In this document: positions 32,270 to 44,529 of the stretch, piece after piece | Numbering within the stretch: the stretch's first letter is position 1 | Layout of the letters: every line of letters begins with the position of its first letter | NCBI GenBank assembly: GCA_029204225.1 | Contig: CM055106.1 | Span: 2,228,738-2,292,737 of the forward strand | From: Diphasiastrum complanatum | Taxonomy: Eukaryota; Streptophyta; Lycopodiopsida; Lycopodiales; Lycopodiaceae | Length of the DNA stretch: 64,000 nt | Reading direction: 5' to 3' | Notes under the pieces: generated by a model | Database searches by the model: none | What the model was told of the DNA's origin: nothing | Seen by the model: only the letters and a program-made list of their open reading frames with translations | Program-made: the position numbers and the translations under genes

Positions 32270-33204
32270 TCAGATATTTGTACTTCTGGGTACTTGCATG
32301 ATCTTGCTGGTATTCTTTGGAGCATGCAGGCAGGAGAAGATTTCATTTCCGTCGTTTGCCTTCTCTCGTACTGGACCGCAAAAGATTCTCGTCCGTGAAT
32401 ATTTTGTGTTCGCGAACCATTCGTCTTTGTTTGCTTTGTCTTTCGTGTTCACAAACCGTTTGTCTTCATCTGCTTTGACTTTTGTGTTCGTGAACTGTTC
32501 GTCTTCGTTTCCTTTGACTTTTGTGTTTGCAAAACTTTGCGTGCTTCGTGTCTCCATATCTTCGAGTTCGCAAATGTCTTCGTCGGGCTGAGGGTTGAAA
32601 GCTAGCGAGGCTTTGTAATTAGAAACATTTTGTTTCTTCATTTCTATTGTCTTCTTGCAGCAACATAGTGATAACTCTAGTAGGAATTAAATCTGAGTGT
32701 GTCAATATGATTATCACCCAGTTCTCGTATGTAGAGGGAAAGCTTGAAAGCAATGTCATAATTGTGTCTTGATTGTCTATGACTGATCCGACAACGGCCA
32801 TCTGTTGCAAGAAATTTTTAAATTGGTTAATGTGACTCTGAAGAGAATCGCCATTAGATATCTTGAATGTGAAGAATTTTCCTCGTAGATGTAACTTAAT
32901 AGTTACATCCCTCATGTCATATAGTGAGTTTAGGATGTCCCAAACATCTTTTGACATTTTAGCTTCAACTATGTGTCCAATCTATGTATCTGATATATTG
33001 AAGATAATAAGCATGAATGCTTTACCATCCTTCAATTTCCACTTTGAGTCTTCTGTGTCATCTTCAGGTTTTACTTTTGTACTTTGTAACAACATCCCAT
33101 AACTCGTTGGCGATTAGCAAGGTCTTCATCCTAAATTTCCACAAATGATAATTAGATCCATTCAGCTTGTCTGCAATAAGACCAGCTTTACTTTGAGAAT
33201 CCAT
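32270..33204 (-). pseudogene. Copia Gag fragment with a 13-residue tandem repeat
   Basis: From an ATG at 33204 the frame reads NGSNYHLWKFRMKTLL; after breaks it continues as 32619-32957 (MSKDVWDILNSLYD, FKNFLQQMAVVG, LLSSFPSTYENW), the UBN2-type Gag body. The next frame, 32270-32641, starts with KKQNVSNYKASLAF and contains three full copies plus a start of a fourth of a 13-residue unit F-x-NTK-x-K-x4-E/K-x (32533 down to about 32400). The zinc knuckle is missing. A related piece lies at 61.18 kb on the other strand. Confidence 0.75.
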
Positions 33205-33480
33205 CTAGAACTTAGTCTGTTGATTGTATCAATGACGCTAAGATGTAGTAATGCCAACAATAGAAAACCAATTCTCTGATACTAAAATGCTGAAAGGAAC
33301 TGAAGAGTTTGATATCAATTTGATATCACAAAAGATATCAAGTATTAGAGCTTTCGCACTGATATCAAAATAGTATTAGGCCCTGATAGAGATCACAAGT
33401 CTAATACTGTGATGATTCAAATAAAGAAGTAGTGATCTACCACTGATACTATGGAACAATGCTTTGATACCATATAGGTA
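33205..33480 (-). other. Leader of the copia fragment
   Basis: Untranslated stretch between the primer site and gag. It contains several ATATCA and TAGTATTA words and further CTGATACCA-like sequences at 33413-33475, possibly decayed primer-site duplicates. Confidence 0.5.
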
Positions 33481-33493
33481 CGTTCTGATACCA
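33481..33493 (-). other. Primer-binding site, variant tRNA-iMet type
   Basis: Minus-strand TGGTATCAGAACG, directly after the LTR. It matches TGGTATCAGAGC up to the last bases. Confidence 0.75.
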
Positions 33494-34560
33494 TTTCAGA
33501 AATAGGTATGGATAATGTAATGCGGAAACGTCCTACTTCCAATGCATGACTACGTCTAGAACAAAGTAGTAGTGATGAAAATCACGTTCAATCTTTAGCA
33601 ACTAGCTTTAAAATTGCTAAATACTAAGTGATTACGTAGCCAAACATAAAGTATTGAGTTCTCAGACAATTTCTATCAATTACAAAAGCAATATAGAGAT
33701 GCATGCATTCTGACACATACTGAATGCAATAAGAAGATAGTATTGATTCAGAAAAACAAAATCAGATGCTAATGAGCACAAAACAATAGCGGATAGAAAT
33801 CGCGCACTCTAAGCTGTCTCTGAGTAATTAAGAATAAGTTTGACAATAAGCAGCTCTGTTGATAAGCAGTAGCACAATAGTAACTCTAAAATAAATCTCT
33901 AAAAGACTGAGCTAGAATGCTCAAGAGAGTTCAAGCTTTAAAGCTTGATAGACAGCTAACAACAACACTTTTTGATTGTGAATGATTTGCTTGATAAGAG
34001 TGCAGGAAGCGTCGTGTAATAACACTCAGCCCTTTCACAATTCACAATAACATTTCAGATTTTGATCATTTCAGAACCTGAAAAGAGATGTATGAATAGC
34101 TGATTTATACTAAGTAATTAGGTCATCAAATATGATTGCCAGTTGGCTGGTGTCCGTTGGCATTTATCCAATTCAGAAATCGATTGCTGATAAGTGGTGG
34201 AAATTGGCCGTAAACAATCTATCTACATAAATGAGCTAAAATTGTTACTCTACAGAAATGAACTAGAACTGCCAGAGGCGACAGTGTCGCAAAAAGACGA
34301 CAGTGCCGGATTTTTGCGAAAAACCCGACAGTGCTCTTAAATCTCATTTGGGGTTGTCCCACACTTTGCCATAGTCATTTTCTTGACATTTGAGGCACTT
34401 TGCAAAATGCAAAAAATGCGACTCTGCATTTTTACTCGAGATTCCTGTTAGGTGAAAAATGCAAAAAAGACGACACTACATTTTTATACAAGATTTTCGA
34501 TAGGTGAAAAATGCGACACTGTTGTCAAACTCCGTGTATTTCTGCGGACTGTGTAAAAAC
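33494..34560 (-). repeat. 5' LTR of the copia fragment (minus strand)
   Basis: Matches the + strand LTR copy at 165-1033 in reverse complement across most of its length, including the GATTGAACGTGATTTT block and the CCGTGTATTTCTGC end. It is followed on the minus strand by a primer site and gag. The 3' LTR of this element is not in place. Confidence 0.78.
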
Positions 34561-34673
34561 TGATGGTAGTCCCCGATCCCAATAGCCTTGTAACTCTACC
34601 AAAGATGGTAGTCCCCTAAGGCAATTGATGGTAGTCCCCGATTCCAATAGGCTTGTAACTCTACCAAAGATGC
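34561..34673 (+). repeat. Tandem duplication of a 48-bp unit
   Basis: TGATGGTAGTCCCCGAT..CTACCAAAGATG occurs at 34561-34608 and again at 34626-34673, with two base differences and a short joining segment that repeats GGTAGTCCCC once more. Confidence 0.85.
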
Positions 34674-35325
34674 CACCAAGCCACAATTATCTGCCAAATA
34701 TTGCACATCACGATCGGGATCGCCATGATGTTGTTGGTAGAAGGCACGGCAATTTGTGATCATGTCGTCAGCTGAATTGTTGGTATTCACACCTGTCACC
34801 TTGGGCCAATAAATCTTGTTTTTAACCTTCATGTCAGCAAATGGCTCTCGATGACCTATTGGATAGTAATAGGGATTGATGCGCATATAGAGTGGTGTGT
34901 CGAGATACCATGCCATGGAATTTTTGCTTTGCAAAAATAGTTAATGGTGCCATGCTAGTGTGGATCAAGAAGTTTGACTACTTCTTTATAGGTTTGGCAG
35001 CCGTTGAGGTTCGGAAGAATGTATTCGCCTCACTCCTTGGGTTGAAACCTCTTTGCAAACTCTTGAAAGATCCCCGGTCCTTGCTAGGCTCATTTGGAGT
35101 GATCCTATGCCTTATTGAAGGTGCTTTAGCTACCAAGGTATGTTCATGTTGTGGATTGGGTTGAGGGGAGAGAGGTGGGTAGGGACTGGATTTAGCAATG
35201 CCTTGGGATTCAAGAGAGAAATTGGGGTGGAATGAAAGGAAAGCTAGTTGTGTCAAAGGGGTTGAAAGCGGAAGAGGGGAAGGGCATTGGGAGGAAGTAC
35301 CACTAGAGCTCCTCCAATCTTTGGT
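34674..35325. other. Unassigned segment with unrecognised open frames
   Basis: A minus-strand frame at 34596-34934 (112 residues) and a plus-strand frame at 34892-35164 (90 residues) are open, but I recognise no domain in either. The minus frame is rich in Tyr and Trp and has no repeats. A gene fragment is possible; nothing more can be supported. Confidence 0.3.
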
Positions 35326-35891
35326 TACAAAAGGCCAATGTAGAAAAATCAGCAGCTACATACAAAATGAGATGCAAACTCTAAGAGATACTGATCAAAC
35401 ATGAACCGAAACATAAAATATAGTTGCTATCTGTACAATTATAGTACCCTACTATATTTCGCATGTGTAAAACCAAAAATAGCAATAAATGATCATTCTA
35501 CACATAGAATTGCAAGATAACATCATGAGAGTGCACCAATGAGTAGTAGAACCCAAAGAGAACCATGTATAATGATGAAATAAGAGAGAAAAGAGAGAAG
35601 ATCCCTTTCTCCACGAGTTAGAACAATATATAACAGGTCCAAACCCTATTTGGCCACTTGGCTTTCCCTCCAAAATGTAAACCCTATTATTTTTGGTTCA
35701 ATGTACCCAAAGTTCAAATTTGAATCTCTCTCAAACTCGACTACCAACATTTCCACGCTTTCAAAAAGTGTTTTTTGAATGTATTTTAAACTAACATAAC
35801 TTCAAAAAGTTTATCTCTAAGTCCAAAATGAGTTTTGGCCTCATATTGACAATTTATCAAAATATGACTAAACTTGTTGAAATCTCTCACA
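35326..35891 (-). repeat. Solo LTR or LTR fragment, same family as 44.53-45.13 kb
   Basis: About 566 bp matching 44530-45131 throughout, from TTTGGTTACAA to GAAATCTCTCACA. On the minus strand it begins TGTGAGAGATTTCAAC, a regular LTR start. No purine tract or coding sequence adjoins it at 35892, so it is solo or truncated. Confidence 0.82.
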
Positions 35892-36700
35892 ATGACGACC
35901 CATGACTTGCTGCTGGAGGGTCTTGGAAACATGTCCCATCACCACCATCTGATCCATCGTAGTGCGGCCCTAATTGGTGAAATTGGGCGTGTTCCACATG
36001 GATAGAAGGTGCTTATTGGGTAGTTGCCTTTAATTTCTCTTCCAGGGTGGCAATGTGTTGGTTGAGAGCCTCGACAAAAGCAATATAAGATTGTTGTAGG
36101 TTGCTGAAGTAGTTCATTACTACTTTGGTTGATATTGCATTTGTGGCACAAACATTGACTGCTCAAGTGCCAGTTCATTTGCTAAGTATTTCCCTTCGAT
36201 GAAGTTAAGATTCAGAGGCATGCTCTTCCATTCTTTGACTCCAATTATGGAGCATGTTCTATTGCCAGATGCAAAGAAAGAAATCAAGCTAGCAGGCAAG
36301 TGTGTGGCATGGAGGTGAAAACTACTCTCTTTGTAAACATTATGATATATTGGTTGTTGGCCTGTTACTTTTGTTTCAATTGCCTATCATTGAACATGTA
36401 GGTACTTTTTTTTCTTGAAGTCTAAAGAAGCTATTCTAGAGATGCCCCTCATGATGGATATGTGGAATCAGATATCCACAATAAAAGAAGTCATCATGTA
36501 TTCTATGAAGACTAACCTTAGTAGGAAAGGAGAGTTGAGCCAGTGGGAGGTAAAATACTATCCATAGTGAATAGATTTCAAAGAAGGTGAATTCCCTCCC
36601 TTAGAGATTTCTCAATACCAAATGCATGACAAAGGTAGACTGGTAGTTGAGAATGAAGATGATGGGGCAGACACACAAATGACAAAGATATGACACACAC
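35892..36700. other. Unassigned spacer with decayed repeat sequence
   Basis: No gene or LTR pair was found. Short frames around 35939-36178 have no domain. TATTGGATAG-like and AATTGGGCG words suggest old repeat material but cannot be assigned. Confidence 0.35.
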
Positions 36701-37347
36701 TAGTTTTCTAGAGATATGACACATGACACCAATCTAATGATTACATGAGCCAAATATTTTGAATAGGTGTCACATCCCATGTGTAGAGGACAGCTCACAC
36801 GTGTGGAAATAGCTGAATTAAGCAAGTTTTTGCTTCTAGAAGATTTCCATGAAGATCTCCATATAGTAGGAAAATAGACCAAAATTGCCCAAAATGGAAA
36901 GTTTTGATCCAAGTGTCAAATTCATGATGGTGACAAGGCATCCTCACACGTGTGAGATCTGATGCATGATCAGTACCTCGAGCTCCAAAAGTGTATATAT
37001 AGAGGCTTATTTGGCCATAATCAATGTAAGACACCAATCTTGGTTTTGGAAGCAAATTTGAGTGATTCTCTCCATTTGTCTACATTTGTTTTGGTTGTTT
37101 TGAGGTGCTATCAATGTGTACTTGATTTTCAGGTTGGAGTTCGTACTCATACAGGGTTTCACATGTGGGAAACTAGAAAGTACACCTACCTTCAACTAAT
37201 GATTGTTCTTGTTAGGATTTTGTGTCTAGAATTGATCTAGATTGATCTTAATCTCAAGTAGATTGATAGATCAAGTAATCTAACAACCAATCCCTCTTGA
37301 GGATTAGATTAGGATCCACTCTTGGTCCTTTTTGTACTTTTTGCACA
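36700..37347 (+). repeat. Copia LTR (+ strand), left end approximate
   Basis: Ends TTTTTGCACA directly before a primer site at 37348. Its last part resembles the segment at 56780-56930 (CTTGAGGATTAGATTAGGATCC against CTTGAGGATCTGATCTAGATCC). CACACGTGTG occurs at 36796-36805 and a perfect palindrome CTCACACGTGTGAG at 36943-36956. A TATATATAG element lies at about 36992-37000. Confidence 0.7.
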
Positions 37348-37359
37348 TGGTATCAGAGC
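37348..37359 (+). other. Primer-binding site, tRNA-iMet type
   Basis: TGGTATCAGAGC, directly after the LTR end ACA. Confidence 0.9.
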
Positions 37360-37950
37360 CCACTACAAGAGGTTTTGTTGAAATTGATAGGGTTAATCCA
37401 AATCAAAGCCAAAATTAGCAGTTTTTTGGAAACTAGTCAAATTTTGTGTAGTGAGTTGGCTTTGATAGCTATCCTCAAAATTTTTGGTCCAGATCTTGTT
37501 GTGGGCTGTAGGATCTCTTTTCACACCTGTCAGGCCATACATCTCCGGTTTTGACTGAGAAATTTCAAAAAATTGTAGAATTTGACCTACATACCCAATT
37601 TGAGTGATTTTTGGTGCAAAATCAAGCATTTTCTATAGTGAATCTAGTCCCTTAATTAGTTCTTGGATTAGATTAGTCAAAAAAATTAAAATTGAAGCTT
37701 GAATTAGGTGCACTAATTGATCTTCTCTGATTTTTTGAGTGTATGTTGACGTTGAAGAGAGAGATTGCTAAAAATCATAGATTAAGGAGTGATTTTGCAA
37801 GTTTGAGACTAGAATCTAAATTTCCATCATTCTAGGTTGGTTCATGAGTGATAGGATTGAGTCTATAAGCTTTCTAAATAGCTAAAAGACTTTAGGTTCA
37901 GATCTCTTAGAGAAACCATAAGAGTTTCTAGTGCTTTTTCACATTCAAAA
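37360..37950 (+). other. Leader of the copia fragment
   Basis: About 590 bp of AT-rich untranslated sequence between primer site and gag, without further motifs. Confidence 0.5.
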
Positions 37951-38570
37951 ATGGCATCAATGGGTGGTTTTTGCTTGAAGCTAGTGAAAGACTTACATCC
38001 ACGAATTATGCTACTTGGATAGTTCGAATGGAGTCTTTGCTTGTACTTCATGATCTTTATGACATAGTACTTGATGTGGAAGTAGAACCTCAAGGAGGAG
38101 TTGAATTGACTAAGTACAAAAAGAGATGTAGAGTTGCATTACACTGCATAAAAATGAATGTAAGTAATGAACTTTTGAAAGAAATCTCATCTTGTACCAC
38201 ATCCAAAGAGGCATGGGATTCATTAAAAGCCATTTATGGATCCAAGAACACTTCAAGGATACTCATGCTTAGGAATCAAATCCTTCAATGCATGAAAGGA
38301 AGTAGTGAAAGTGCCCAAAATTATGTCTTTAGGATCAAATCTTTGAATAAGGAGTTGTCTTCTATAGATGATAAAATCAAAGATGATGAATTAGTTCAAA
38401 TCATTTTGAATGGATTAGGAGATGATTATTCCAATCTTGTTCAAACCTTTGCTATTCAAGATTCACTTCCTAGTATTGAAAAACTTCAAAGTGTGCTTGT
38501 TAGTAAGGAGAGTAGAATGCTTCATATCAAAAGTAGGATGAGTTCCTTATCTTTGAATGAGTATTTCCAC
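37951..38570 (+). pseudogene. Copia Gag, frameshifted at the start and cut at the end
   Basis: The ATG at 37951 (MASMGGF) is followed by a one-base shift near 37968; the frame then reads LEASERLTSTNYATWIVRMES, ALHCIKMNVSNELLKEISSC, LRNQILQCM and ILNGLGDDYSNLVQTF to SRMSSLSL near 38556. This is the same Gag family as at 29.9-30.7 kb. The zinc knuckle and everything after it are missing: from about 38570 the sequence belongs to a gypsy element, although the frame stays open to 38717 across the join. Confidence 0.82.
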
Positions 38571-39440
38571 CATGGTCTCCACAAAGTGCTTAGGAGAGGC
38601 ACCACATCCTTGCATGGTCAACTGTTGGAACTTATTGTAGAAACCTCTCATCGAAAAAACAATTTGTCAGGGTCCGACTCTGACACCAATTCAGACTTGA
38701 CAACTCCACTGAATTAGACACGGAATCATCTTCAGATGATGGAAAGAGATCAAAGAAGCATAAGAAGAAGGGAAAGGACAAAGTGCCAGTACCTGTTAAA
38801 AAAAAATGAAGTCATTACTACCGAATTCAAACAAGGAAATGTACGCTTTCGTCGAAATTACAACCAAGAGGGACATTACATCACTAAAAGTTTGAATGGC
38901 TCACGATATTGTGTGATCTATAATATGTACAACCACTGGACCAACTATTGTAGAAGACTATAGACCGTAAGAACTAGAAGTGCATTTGCAGCACAACCTC
39001 AACCACAACAGCCACCACAGCCGCAAATGCAACAACAACCAGTCCTTTATTAGCAAGGACTACCCATGATGCAAGGCCATATGCAACCATGACCATTCTC
39101 GCAGTAGCTACATTATCGATAGGATCAGCTAGACGACGTCTGCCACTTTTGTAATCAAGTGGGGCATCGCTCTTTCAACTATGTGATGTACTATCCCTAG
39201 TGTGTTGGAAATTTGGAATGGGGTTTACCCCCACCTTGGTTCAACAATCACTTTAATGATCAACATCAGATGCCCAACCAAAAGCCGAATCAAGGAGGGA
39301 TGCAGGTTCCTGAACAACAAGCACCAGTCCAAGTTGTGATAGTAGAAGAGCCATCAACGACAAATGTTCAAGCTATTACCTGACACAAGGACAAAGATAA
39401 GGTAGAGAGGCAGGATGCACATGATGAAGATGTGGTTCCA
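38571..39440 (+). pseudogene. Gypsy Gag C-terminal part (+ strand)
   Basis: Charged sequence with Lys/Arg runs (38700-38960), a Gln/Pro-rich stretch (38990-39110), and a zinc knuckle that reads CHFCNQVGHRSFNY at about 39141-39182, with the last Cys replaced by Tyr. Stops occur throughout. It precedes a gypsy protease and RT on the same strand. Confidence 0.6.
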
Positions 39441-40100
39441 AGTACAAGCTGAACATCTAACACGGATGTCGGTCAAATGGCCAAAGCTATGCAAGACATG
39501 CTAAATCAACTACAACAATCTCAAGGATCTAATTCCTCTCCAAAATTAGTTCATATTGTAGCTGAACAAATTGGAAACTTTGTAAGCAATTATAAATTTC
39601 ATGTTACAGTCAGTCAATTGATTTAGATTGCACCTTATTTGGTGGAGTCCATACATACTAAGCTGTTTGGGTGTATGCTACCATAACGACTGCCTTCAGC
39701 AATAGTTAACATTATTGTGCAATCTAGAGAGTAGGACATTGTTCCAACATTAGAGACCACCAATCAAGGCATCGACATTAGCGGCATCTAGATTGATGGA
39801 GGAGCAGGTGTCAATATCATGTTTGAAGACACCTATAGTATATTAACCAACTTGCCCTTGCAGAAGAGTCAATTATCATTTGCATGGCTAATCACACACG
39901 GGATTCTCCACTTGGAAAAATCCGGAAGGTACTAGTCAGTATTAAAGGGTTGCAATTCTTGTTGAAATTTGTTGTTCTACGATTACCAAAAGGTGCGGAT
40001 GTCTATCCAGTGCTATTAGGTAGGCCTTGGCTACGAGCTGCCAAAGCAGTGCATGATTGGGCAACAAGAGTAGTAACAATTCCCGCCAATGAATAGAAGA
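39441..40100 (+). pseudogene. Gypsy aspartic protease (+ strand)
   Basis: The active-site region IDGGAGVNIMFED lies at 39791-39829 in one frame; after a frame change the part 39884-40096 has LPKGADVYPVLLGRPWLRAA, the standard end of gypsy proteases. DGG agrees with the Tat-like protease at 25.2 kb. Stops and a frameshift separate the two halves. Confidence 0.72.
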
Positions 40101-41010
40101 TTGACTACAAACACATCATAGACAACTTGATTCATCACTGCGACCAGTGGGTGTCGAAACGATTGAGAAATTAATATTCCAACCAATGACGAAAGAATCT
40201 GAGGAAGATTTACATCTGACTAGTTTGTTTCCTGACTTTGCACCAGTTGGAAAAGCCATCTATCTACGGTCATCAGTTTATTTGATGTCGAAGGGGTCAA
40301 AGCAGATTCAAATGAATCCAATCAGGAGCATGAGCAGCCATCAGTGAGCATGTGGACAGAGAGCAATGGCCACAAAGTTTTTCTGAAATCATTGAGGACT
40401 CTAGATTGTCGAAGGAGGAACCCGCACAGTTGCATCCCACTCAAGTATCTAGAGAAAAGCTATTCCAAATTAATTTAGGGATGGAAGATAGTCCGCACTA
40501 TGTATCTATTAGAGCTAATAATGATCCAGCGTTCATTACGCGTGCCAGAACCATGTTTCAAAAGTATAAGGCTGTCTTTGCATGGTCATACGATGACCTA
40601 CGAGGAGTCTTGAAGAAAATATATCAACACACAATTGACGTGACCATTGATGCATGATCGATTCGAGCAGCGGTATCGCATGAATCCAAAGCATGCTAAA
40701 CGAGTCTGAGTAGAGATTGCAAAACCGGTAAAAGTGGGCTTTATATATGCTATCGACTACACACCTTGGTTAAGCCCTATCATGATTGTCCCAAAGAAGA
40801 AAAGAAACCTCCGAGTTTGTGTAGGTTACCTCAAATTGAATTCGTTTACTATCAAGAATATCTTTCCATTGCCACAAACAGAACAAATTTTGGACAAAGC
40901 GAGTTTTACAGCTTTCTTGATGGATTCAGTGGCTACAAAATCCATCACCTATCTCTTAATAACTTACTAGTCATTTCCAGCTTGTGCAAGGAGTGCATAT
41001 AATCTAACCT
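40101..41010 (+). pseudogene. Gypsy spacer and N-terminal RT (+ strand)
   Basis: 40352-40657 contains FQKYKAVFAWSYDDLRGV, the lead-in to gypsy RT. 40734-40970 contains IDYTPWLSPIMIVPKKKRNLRVCV and FPLPQTEQILD, followed in a shifted frame by FLDGFSGY. The RT stops there, before the FxDD box. Confidence 0.75.
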
Positions 41011-41430
41011 CTGCCTAGTTTGCATGATTGCTTGTGATACAAGGAGCTGATGGCTCGAGAAGGAACCTTTCTTTTGAAGGTTGATACCATCAAACAAAGA
41101 GGACTACAGAATCTGTGGGGCAGATTTGCAGTTCAAGTACTCGCACATAAATGGCAACGAAACGACTCAATGTTTGCAAAGGATGGATGGCTAGTTTGTT
41201 TCTTGGGCTAGTTTCATTTGCAACAATGCCCACCAGACGCAAGCAAAAAGTCAAAATTTGGAAAGGGCAATTTCAGGGGAGATCTTCTATGGAGCAGTTG
41301 GTCTTCATTTGGGAGGGCCACCTTTGGAACTGAAACTCACTAAGAATGGGTGATATCCAGTATCATTTGGGTTTTTTCTCAAAGGGAAAAGACTAGGATC
41401 CTCTTCAGAGATTGGCAACAAGCTGGATCG
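41011..41430 (+). pseudogene. Decayed gypsy 3' sequence
   Basis: After the RT break the plus strand continues with sequence lacking the catalytic RT box, RNase H and integrase signatures. Short open pieces (41151-41333) do not match a domain. It is taken as the deleted 3' part of the same element because nothing else begins before 41480; this is inference. Confidence 0.35.
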
Positions 41431-41479
41431 TACCCACCTAATTCATGTGGTGTCGTGTCAGGAACAACAGACTTTCTTG

Positions 41480-42530
41480 TCCTGTTCTAAATGTAAGCAG
41501 TTGTAGCCCATAGCACTCTTGGATCCTTTGAATAGGTCATCATGCACTTGACAACTTCTATCAGAGTCTTGTTCTTTCTTTCTGCAACACTATTGTGTTG
41601 CGGTGTGTAAGATGCAATTTTTCTATGAATGATTTCATGATCATTATAGAAGTCAGTGAATCGATTCGAGATGTATTCTCCACCTTGATCTGTTCTGATC
41701 TGCTTCACTTTACTACAAGTGCATCTCTCTGTCCAATTCACATACTCTGTGAATTTGTCAAATGCTTCTGATTTATTGTAAATAAAATACACTCTGGAAA
41801 AATTACTGTAATCATCAATAAAGATAATGTAATATTTTGAGCCTCCTACTGAGATCACATTGAAAGGCCCACAGATGTCAGAATGCACTAACTCCATAAT
41901 CTTGGTTGTTCTGTAGGAGTCCTTGACAAATGGAGTGTGTGACATCTTACCCTTCAGACATGCATCACAGGTGGTCGAACTGTTTGCATTCGAGATGCTC
42001 ACCCCTGTGATTGCTCCATGATGGCTTGTTTGATATAGTGTCATTGAATTCATATGGCATAGTCTCCTATGCCATAGAGAATCTGGCGAATCATCATGAG
42101 TCTGATGCACTTGATCTGCAGGTAGGCATACCTTCAAGTAATACAAGTTGTCTTTTCCTCTTTCTTGAGTGATAAGTGTACTGGTACTTGCATCAACAAC
42201 GTTGCATGCTCCATATGAGAACGTCACATGCATTCATGCATCAACTATTCTTGCCACTGATAGCAAGTCCTGTTGCAGTGTAGGCACAAACAGAACATCT
42301 TCGAGTCGTCTGTCTCTGTCGTTTGTGTTGAGCCACAGTGAACCAATACCATTCACTTGATGCTTCGATCCATCTCCAAGAACGACAAATCTTGATAGAT
42401 CTGCACTTCAGACATCAGACATGATCCATCTTGATGTAACGAAGTGCAAGGTAGCTCATGAATCAATGATTGTCTCTTGTTTGTCAGGTGTTGACACTAC
42501 ACACATATCTGCACAGATGTAGGCGGTCGA
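41480..42530 (-). pseudogene. Copia protease end and integrase fragment
   Basis: The integrase frame 41487-42233 has the zinc finger (LWHRRLCHMNS and CDACLKGK), and the catalytic core HSDICGPF, RTDQGGEY and HNSVAERKNKT, so all three acids are present. Upstream to about 42530 the protease is read with stops: its active site is IDS followed by a TGA where Gly should be. The copy ends within integrase near TTAYI at 41487. It belongs to a different copia lineage from the intact element, as shown by the NLYYLKV and SPDSLWH blocks. Confidence 0.85.
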
Positions 42531-43690
42531 ATTTCCATGATTCGAATGTGAAACAAACTAGTATGATCTTTTGAATACAATACACCATAGGATTTTACTG
42601 GAAATGAAGATGTTATGTAATTCCTATTATTACAAAATTTTCAATAAAATTGGACTATTTTTTTTATTGACTGGTTTGGCATTACTCCGTTAATATTGAC
42701 AAAATCTATCCAAACATAGAGTATGAAATTACATGAATGAAAATCCCACCAATAGGATTTTAGTGATTCTTGAACCGTATTTTGTCAGATTTACTGTCTA
42801 GATAAAGAATACTATTGCCACTCATTCAATTTGGTCATCTTATATTGTTTGACAATTTTAATCAAATTTAACGAGTATCTTGCACAAACATTTACTTGAC
42901 TGATTTCTAGCGATCAACATCGAAAACTATCAGACAAGTAACTGATTTCAAATTTTTACCAAATTGAAATTCAACAAAAAAAAAAAATTAAATTTTAACT
43001 TTAAATTTGGGAGTTCCCAACTCCAAAAGTTAAAAGAATGATAGTACAGCAAAACTTCTCGGCTATTTCATTGCGGTTCCTTCTGTCAATTTTAACTTAT
43101 CTATTATTGGAAAATAATTTAGACTTAGTGAAAACACTGTGACATTTTCTAATTGATAAACTCAGTTCAATCAATTCACTAATCTAAACTAATTCCATAG
43201 ATAACGAAAAAATGACCGAAATTTTGATTTTTTCGAAAAACTCAATTTTTGCTTTATTTTACGTAATTCAAAAATTCTAATGAAAATACTATTAGTACAA
43301 AAGGCAATCGAAATCAAAAAAATTGAAACACTATTCGATTCCTAATGTTACTAACCCAATGTCAAACTGGCATGCAAAGCACACTACATCAGTCACAAAA
43401 CATCATTACGGAATTTTTTACGTAAACTCCAATTTTACGGAATTTGTCAGCCATTAACATTGATTTGTGACCCAACTGTCAAAGCACATGCGTATGACCA
43501 CTCAAATCGATTGTAAATCTCTCATGCATGTCAGAATCACTATGAAAATCAGCATGCAACTAATCCATGCAGGCACAATACTACAAATTAGGAAAATGAC
43601 TAGCATGCAATCAAAACAATTCCAAAATTTGCCAATTTTACTCACAAAACTACAAAATTTCAAATGATCATAAGGCTACAGGACACCAAA
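42531..43690. other. AT-rich non-coding stretch with dispersed repeats
   Basis: No gene. The segment 42546-42720 recurs in the same orientation at about 50396-50560 (GATCTTTTGAAT, CACCATAGGATTTTA.TGGAAATGA). The small hairpin-like word GGGAGTTCCCAACTCC near 43011 has looser relatives near 50818 and 51173. Confidence 0.5.
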
Positions 43691-44529
43691 TTGGGTGTTG
43701 TAAAGCTCAATTTGAGAGGAGACCAAGTGAACAAAATGCTTGCCACATCCGCCTTCCACCTAGGCTTCACACGTGCGAGATCAGAGTGTCATAAAATCTG
43801 TAGTAGGGTGCACAAGACAAAATCATGCAAAAACGTGCAAACACCCATCCTAGACCAAAGATGCAATCAACAGACTTAAACAATCAATTAGACCTCCACG
43901 AAGCATTCATATTGATCCTAAGATGCAGTATAGACTGAGAACAAAGATTTCTTGATTTGTAGAAGTCAAAATAGCTTCAAACTTTATGGAGATGGTGCAT
44001 AAGCCACCGGCCATCATTTTACAGGTCTGATAGCTTGCTGGAAAGGTAAAAAAGAATGCTAGTCATGATGTAAATAATTCCAGATTGATCTCCTTATGGA
44101 TTTGGAGAGATCCATCCCCCAAAAATCACCAAAAATGGTCATTTTTTGAATTTTTTTGACTTCCTGCAAGTTCAGTTGCTGGAATTCTTGGTTCTAACTT
44201 TAGGAAAAGTTTCAAAAGACTTTGGTCCACCTCTTTACAAGCTCTACATGGTGTTTTACGGCCACCTACTATCCAATTTTATGAAAAAATAAGCAAAGAT
44301 GATGATTTTTGGCTATTTTCCGGTTTTTTCATCACAATAAAGTGGAAATTCATGACATCCAACTCTTTCTCTAACACCAATCTACAGAATTATAATCATC
44401 TAATTGGTCTAATCTTGCTGGATTCTGGTTCTTACTATCTATTTTGTGCCAAAAAGCATGAAAAACCAGGCAATTTTTGTGAAGAATTTCAGACCATTCA
44501 AGATCCAATCCATGTCCCAAATCTTTGGT
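43691..44529. other. Non-coding retroelement-like segment
   Basis: No open frame with a domain. CTTCACACGTGCGAG at about 43764-43778 is one of the CACGTG words shared by several LTRs in the window. The region may be an LTR or leader remnant, but no partner copy was found. Confidence 0.35.
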
